The position numbers and the translations under genes were made by a program. Under the pieces are notes generated by a model. That model was not told the DNA's origin. It worked only from the letters and a program-made list of their open reading frames with translations, and ran no database searches. From Verrucomicrobiota bacterium (GTDB lineage: Bacteria; Verrucomicrobiota; Verrucomicrobiia; Chthoniobacterales; UBA10450), in the NCBI GenBank assembly GCA_003218615.1, contig QHOD01000094.1, forward strand, positions 1-8,160: 8,160 nucleotides of DNA. The letters run 5' to 3'. Below are positions 3,585 to 8,160 of the stretch, piece by piece; the stretch's first letter is position 1, and every line of letters begins with the position of its first letter.

Positions 3585-6182
3585 CTACGATTTCGCAGCC
3601 GGTATTTCTGCGCCTTCTGCTTCTTCTTCTACCTGACTGACGACCGGCGCAATCGCCTGGAGCTTTTCGCCGTTGCGCAAATCCATCAACTTCACGCCCA
3701 TGGTATTTCGACCGACAACGCGGATTTCTTTTACGCGGGTTCGCACCATCTGACCTTTGGTCGTGATGAGCATCAACTCATCCTTGTCAGTGACTGTGAG
3801 CGCGCCTACGACTTCGCCCGTTTTCTCACCGGTCTTCATGGTGATAATGCCTTTGCCACCCCGCGATTGACGGCGGTAATCGTCGAATGGCGTTCGCTTG
3901 CCGATGCCATTCTCGCCGGCCACCAGCAGCATCGCGTCCGGATCGACAACCGCGCTGGCCACGACGTGGTCATTTTTCTCTGGCCGAATGCCCCATACAC
4001 CTACCGTGTTGCGCCCCTGATCGCGCAACTGCTCCTCGTGAAAGCGCAGACTCATTCCTTGCTTGGTAATTAGGACGAGCTCGTTGTTGCCGTTGGTAAG
4101 TTTTGCGTCGATCAAGCGGTCATCCTGCTCGATCTGGATGGCGATGATCCCGCCTTTCCGCACGTTTCGATAATCCGACAGATTTGATTTCTTCACGATG
4201 CCGGACTGCGTCGCAAAGACGATATGGAAATTTTCGTCCCAGGTTTGATCGATCGCGTTTGGGCCAGTGCCTGACTGCTTTGATTGAATTCGGATTGTGG
4301 CGGCGATTTTTTCGTCGGTTCGCAGTTCGAGAATATTGGCAATCGATCGGCCTTTGGCGGTGCGCCCCATTTCCGGGATTTCGTAAACTTTCTCCACATA
4401 AGCGCGCCCCGATGCGGTGAAAAACATCAGGTAATCGTGCGTTGTGGCAGTGAAGAGGTGCTCGACGAAATCGCCTTCTTCCTCCTCGGTAGCGCCTTCA
4501 CGGGTCTGCATGCCGATTACTCCCTTGCCGCCGCGGCGTTGCGCGCGAAACGCGCTCACCGCTGTTCGTTTGATGAAACCGCCGTACGTGATGCTGATGA
4601 TGCAACCTTCGTTGGCGATAAGGTCTTCCATGTTGATCTCGCCCTCATCTGGCGCGATCTCAGTCAACCGGGGCGATCCATATTTGTCGCGGATTTCGCG
4701 AAGCTCTTTTTTGATAATCGTAAAAACGCGCGGCTCTTTCGCGAGAATGTCGCGGAGATCCTTGATCGACTCGATCAACTCCTTGTACTCACTGTCGATC
4801 TTTTCACGCTCGAGGCCGGTGAGCTGATAAAGGCGAAGATCGAGGATTTGATTCGCCTGGTGCTCACTGAATGCATAGCGCCCTTCCACCAGTCGCGCCG
4901 GATTTCGAATGATGATGCCGATTTGCTCAATCTGTCTCTTCGTAAATTCGAAGGCTAGCAACTTCACGCGCGCTTCATCCCGATTGGCCGAGCTGCGAAT
5001 GATTCGAATGAATTCGTCGAGATTGGCGAGCGCGATCAGATAACCTTCGAGCGTTTCTGCGCGTTCTTCCGCTTTGCGCAGCTCGAAACGCGTACGGCGC
5101 AGTACCACTTCGCGGCGATGCTCGATGTAAGCGGCATTAGCGTGTTTGAGAGAGAGCAGCTTCGGTCTGCCATGATCGATCGCGAGCATGATGACCGCAA
5201 ACGAGCTTTCGAAGGCGGTGTGCTTGTAAAGATTGTTAATAACAATCTTGGGGTTTGCGTCGCGCTTCAGCTCAATGACCACGCGCGTGTTCTCGTCCGA
5301 TTCATCGCGAATGGCGCTGATATCAGTCAGGACTTTTTCATTTACGAGTTCTGCAATACGCTCCACCAGCGTGGCCCGGTTCACGTTGAACGGGATTTCG
5401 GTGATGACTATTTGTTCCTTACCGCCTTTAATTTCTTCTACGCCGGCTTTGCCGCGCACCTTCATGCTGCCGCGGCCTGTCTCGAGATATTGCTTGATGC
5501 CGCTGACGCCGCAGATCGCGCAACCGGTCGGGAAATCCGGTCCCTTCACGTGCTTCATCAGGTCGTCGAGCGTGATGTCGGGATCATCGATCTGCGCACA
5601 GATTCCATCGATCACTTCACTGAGATTGTGTGGCGGAATATTCGTCGCCATTCCAACCGCAATGCCCGTTCCGCCGTTAACGAGAAGATTTGGAAATGCT
5701 GCCGGGAAAACCGTCGGCTCGGTCCGCGTCTCGTCGTAGTTCGGGACGAAATCGACCGTGTCCTTTTCCATGTCGGTCATGAGCGCAGCACCGAGATGCG
5801 TCATGCGCGCCTCGGTGTAGCGCATTGCCGCGGGCGGATCGCCTTCGACCGATCCGAAATTTCCCTGGCCATCGATCAGCCGCTCGCGCATCGCCCAAGG
5901 CTGGGCCATGTGCACCAGGGTAGGGTAGATCACCGCTTCGCCGTGCGGATGATAATTACCACTCGTATCGCCGCATATTTTCGCGCACTTCCGATGCTGC
6001 CTCCCCGGGAAGAGCGATAAATCGTGCATCGCGTAGAGGATTCTTCTCTGCGATGGCTTGAGCCCGTCGCGTGCATCCGGCAGCGCGCGGGAGATAATCA
6101 CCGACATCGAGTAGTCGAGGAACGACCTCGACACTTCTTCGGCCACGTTCACCGGTTCTACTTTTTCGTTGGCGTTATACAT
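3585..6182 (-). CDS. gyrA: DNA gyrase subunit A
   Basis: The 865-residue protein is the full-length breakage-reunion subunit of gyrase, an A2B2 enzyme that introduces negative supercoils using ATP. Residue numbers match E. coli GyrA at the active site: A-A-M-R-Y-T-E has catalytic Tyr122, and D-G-Q-G-N-F-G is at 104-110. The winged-helix/tower part covers about 30-500. The C-terminal DNA-wrapping propeller starts near 510 and contains a perfect GyrA box, QRRGGKG, at 548-554. That box and the gyrB gene upstream separate it from ParC. A second near-box, QSRGGKG, is at 772-778. The protein ends in an acidic tail (V-E-E-E-A-E-G-A-E). In the quinolone-binding helix, E. coli Ser83 and Asp87 are replaced by Ala83 and Pro87, and Asp82 by Glu. 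The start is the ATG at 6180-6182; the Shine-Dalgarno is weak. It lies 101 bp after gyrB, presumably in the same operon. The stop is TAG at 3585-3587. Confidence 0.97.
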   Translation of the reverse strand: MYNANEKVEPVNVAEEVSRSFLDYSMSVIISRALPDARDGLKPSQRRILYAMHDLSLFPGRQHRKCAKICGDTSGNYHPHGEAVIYPTLVHMAQPWAMRERLIDGQGNFGSVEGDPPAAMRYTEARMTHLGAALMTDMEKDTVDFVPNYDETRTEPTVFPAAFPNLLVNGGTGIAVGMATNIPPHNLSEVIDGICAQIDDPDITLDDLMKHVKGPDFPTGCAICGVSGIKQYLETGRGSMKVRGKAGVEEIKGGKEQIVITEIPFNVNRATLVERIAELVNEKVLTDISAIRDESDENTRVVIELKRDANPKIVINNLYKHTAFESSFAVIMLAIDHGRPKLLSLKHANAAYIEHRREVVLRRTRFELRKAEERAETLEGYLIALANLDEFIRIIRSSANRDEARVKLLAFEFTKRQIEQIGIIIRNPARLVEGRYAFSEHQANQILDLRLYQLTGLEREKIDSEYKELIESIKDLRDILAKEPRVFTIIKKELREIRDKYGSPRLTEIAPDEGEINMEDLIANEGCIISITYGGFIKRTAVSAFRAQRRGGKGVIGMQTREGATEEEEGDFVEHLFTATTHDYLMFFTASGRAYVEKVYEIPEMGRTAKGRSIANILELRTDEKIAATIRIQSKQSGTGPNAIDQTWDENFHIVFATQSGIVKKSNLSDYRNVRKGGIIAIQIEQDDRLIDAKLTNGNNELVLITKQGMSLRFHEEQLRDQGRNTVGVWGIRPEKNDHVVASAVVDPDAMLLVAGENGIGKRTPFDDYRRQSRGGKGIITMKTGEKTGEVVGALTVTDKDELMLITTKGQMVRTRVKEIRVVGRNTMGVKLMDLRNGEKLQAIAPVVSQVEEEAEGAEIPAAKS

Positions 6183-6283
6183 GAGCCAAGCCTGGACCAG
6201 CGCCGCTGATTCCCAAAGCGCTCGGGGCTGAACGCTCCGCTAGGAAACGTTCTTCCCAAGCACGGGAAATCCCATCGCGAATT

Positions 6284-8160
6284 TTACACATCGAGATTGC
6301 GCACGTTCAGCGCGTTATCTTCGATGAACTGTCGCCGCGGTTCGACGACGTCGCCCATCAAAATCGTGAACATTTTGTCGGCATCGACGGCGTTATCCTC
6401 ATTTAAGTCCACCTTCAGGAGCTTGCGCTTCTCCGGATTCATCGTGGTCTCGAATAGCTCTTTGGCGTTCATTTCGCCAAGACCCTTGAAACGTTTGATC
6501 TGCACTCCGCGACGGCCAATCTCGAGGATCTTTTGGAGGATCTCAGGAATCGAAAAGAGCGGATGCGAAACGGCCCTTTCACCTTCGCCTTCGATCAGCT
6601 CGAAGATCGGCCGATCGCTGGCGGCATAATGGCTGACTTTCAAACCTTTGCGGGCCAGCTCAGCGATGATTTTTTGGATTGCAGCCGATTCGTGCAGTTC
6701 AACGAGCTTGCCGCGCCTGCGGCTGCCATTTCCGCGCGGCTGCGCTTCGCCCAGCGGAAGCAATTCCTGGCCAAGCTCGGTATCGAACAAATTAAGATCG
6801 AGATTATCCTGGTGAAACTGGCGTACCGCTTTTTCGTCGTGGAAATAATGCACGGTCTCCTCATTGCCCTCGCGCACTTTGACCAAATAGGTCGGCAGCT
6901 TGCCCGACCTCGAATTCCGTTCGGCGAGATAACTTTCGAAATCGCCGCCGTGCCGGCGAACTGCTTCGCTCAGCTTGGCGAGTTTCTCGAGCGACTCGAG
7001 AATATCCTTCAATTGTGCCGCGGTGATTTCTTTCTCATCCGCCAGATTTTTTAGTCGCACGTCCTCGGCGCCCAGGGAAATGAGGATTTTATTCAGCCGG
7101 ACGTCGTCGTCGACGTATTCCTCGCGTTTTTTCCGCTTGATCTGATAAAGGGGCGGTTGCGCGATATAAATCTTGCCCGCGCGCACCAGTTCCGTCATCT
7201 GCCGAAAGAAAAAAGTGAGCAACAAGGTGCGAATGTGTGAACCGTCCACGTCGGCATCCGTCATGATGATGATGCGGCCGTAACGCAGCTTGGCGATATC
7301 GAAGCGACCTTCATCTTTGCCGTTGCCATCCTCTTTTGGCTTACCGATGCCGGTACCGATGGCCGTGATCATCGATTGAATCTCGTTGTTCTTCAGAAAC
7401 TGGTCCTCGCGCGCTTTCTCGACGTTTATCAGCTTGCCGCGAATGGGCAGAATGGCCTGATAACGTCGATCGCGTCCCTGCTTGGCAGAACCGCCTGCTG
7501 AATCACCTTCGACGATATAAAGCTCCGTCAATTCCGGATCGCGCTCGGAGCAATCCGCCAATTTTCCGGGCAAGCCGCCACCGGTGAGAGCGCCTTTGCG
7601 AATCGTTTCCCTGGCTTTTCGAGCTGCTTCTCGCGCGCGTGCCGCCGTCAGCACCTTGTCGAAAATGCGGCGCGCGATCGGAGGGTTCTTGTCGAAGTAA
7701 GTCATCAACCCGTCGTAAACGACCGAGTTCACAACGCCGTCGATCTCTGTGTTCACGAGCTTCACTTTGGTTTGCGATTCAAAGCGGGGATTAGGCAATT
7801 TGACGCTGAGCACGCAGATCAAACCTTCCCGCACGTCGTCGCCGGAAATCGACGGATCTTTCTCTTTCAGAAAATTACTCGATTTCGCGTACTGATTGAC
7901 GGCCTTGGTGAGAGCTGTGCGGAAGCCGGTCAGATGCGTGCCGCCATCTGGATTCGGGATCGAATTGGCAAACGGCAAAATCTGGTCGTTGTAGCTGTCA
8001 TTATATTGCAGCACGACATCGAGAAAGACCTCGTCGCGTTGTCGCGAAATTACGATCGGCTTGGGATGCAGGACCTGTTTGTTCTCGCCCAGCTGCTTTA
8101 CAAACTCTTCGATGCCGTGCTTATAGAGAAATGTCTCTTTCTTCGCCGGATCGATGCGCT
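6284..8160 (-). CDS. gyrB: DNA gyrase subunit B, 5' end beyond the window
   Basis: The frame is open from 8158 down to TAA at 6284-6286, giving about 625 codons. Comparison with E. coli GyrB suggests roughly 220 N-terminal residues (most of the GHKL ATPase domain) lie outside. Visible are the transducer domain (D-G-G-T-H-L-T-G-F near 7951-7925), the TOPRIM motifs E-G-D-S-A-G-G-S (glutamate codon about 7510) and T-D-A-D-V-D-G-S-H (7261-7235), and the tail K-G-L-G-E-M-N...L-M-G-D-V-V-E-P-R-R. GyrB supplies ATP hydrolysis and the metal-binding part of the cleavage site, partnering GyrA. Between the P-P-L-Y segment and K-G-L-G-E-M-N there is an extra block of about 180 residues (about 7081-6547), comparable in place and size to the insert of E. 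coli GyrB and absent from Bacillus-type GyrB. It includes a basic, Gly-rich patch, P-R-G-N-G-S-R-R-R-G-K. Apparent internal starts such as GTG at 8014 are not the real start. Confidence 0.96.
   Translation of the reverse strand, partial: RIDPAKKETFLYKHGIEEFVKQLGENKQVLHPKPIVISRQRDEVFLDVVLQYNDSYNDQILPFANSIPNPDGGTHLTGFRTALTKAVNQYAKSSNFLKEKDPSISGDDVREGLICVLSVKLPNPRFESQTKVKLVNTEIDGVVNSVVYDGLMTYFDKNPPIARRIFDKVLTAARAREAARKARETIRKGALTGGGLPGKLADCSERDPELTELYIVEGDSAGGSAKQGRDRRYQAILPIRGKLINVEKAREDQFLKNNEIQSMITAIGTGIGKPKEDGNGKDEGRFDIAKLRYGRIIIMTDADVDGSHIRTLLLTFFFRQMTELVRAGKIYIAQPPLYQIKRKKREEYVDDDVRLNKILISLGAEDVRLKNLADEKEITAAQLKDILESLEKLAKLSEAVRRHGGDFESYLAERNSRSGKLPTYLVKVREGNEETVHYFHDEKAVRQFHQDNLDLNLFDTELGQELLPLGEAQPRGNGSRRRGKLVELHESAAIQKIIAELARKGLKVSHYAASDRPIFELIEGEGERAVSHPLFSIPEILQKILEIGRRGVQIKRFKGLGEMNAKELFETTMNPEKRKLLKVDLNEDNAVDADKMFTILMGDVVEPRRQFIEDNALNVRNLDV

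Noticed and set aside
5118..6020. 300-codon + strand open frame across gyrA
   Set aside because: It is a shadow of gyrA, whose - strand product is conserved end to end; the + peptide has no recognisable domain.

Overview
This window looks like chromosomal DNA from a soil-type Gram-negative bacterium, most likely of the Verrucomicrobia/Planctomycetes side of the bacterial tree. That placement is an inference from three things: the GyrA breakage-site wording (GDTSGNYHPHGE...VIYP), the GyrB with a large insert in its TOPRIM half, and a small Thr/Pro-rich lipoprotein. There is no rRNA or other decisive taxonomic marker. GC content appears moderate.

Layout, left to right. Bases 1-80 hold the last 25 codons of a crotonase-fold (enoyl-CoA hydratase/isomerase) gene on the + strand. 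A 10-TM DMT/EamA-type transporter follows (142-1089, +). A gene-poor gap (1090-1384) carries a 20-bp exact copy of part of a tRNA-Leu T-arm. A DUF900-like alpha/beta hydrolase lies on the - strand (1385-2401), with a plausible promoter just upstream. Next are tRNA-Leu(UAA) (2533-2619, +) and a short GGQ release-factor-like rescue protein with a basic tail (2679-3065, +). A 57-residue lipoprotein (3246-3419, +) is closed by a strong intrinsic terminator (3441-3480). The right half is the gyrase operon on the - strand, gyrB (6284 to past the window edge) followed by gyrA (3585-6182), 101 bp apart. The lipoprotein gene and gyrA converge on a hairpin-rich intergenic stretch.

How they work together. 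gyrB and gyrA encode the two subunits of one enzyme, DNA gyrase. The tRNA-Leu and the GGQ protein are both translation components, adjacent on one strand, and could share a transcript. The transporter, hydrolase and lipoprotein show no functional link that can be read from the sequence.

No CRISPR array, transposase, integrase or obvious defence system is visible. The points most worth a second look are the GyrA quinolone-pocket residues (Ala83 and Pro87 by E. coli numbering), the tRNA fragment flanking the hydrolase, the mtRF-R-like rescue factor, and the overlooked small lipoprotein with an inverted repeat at its ribosome-binding region.
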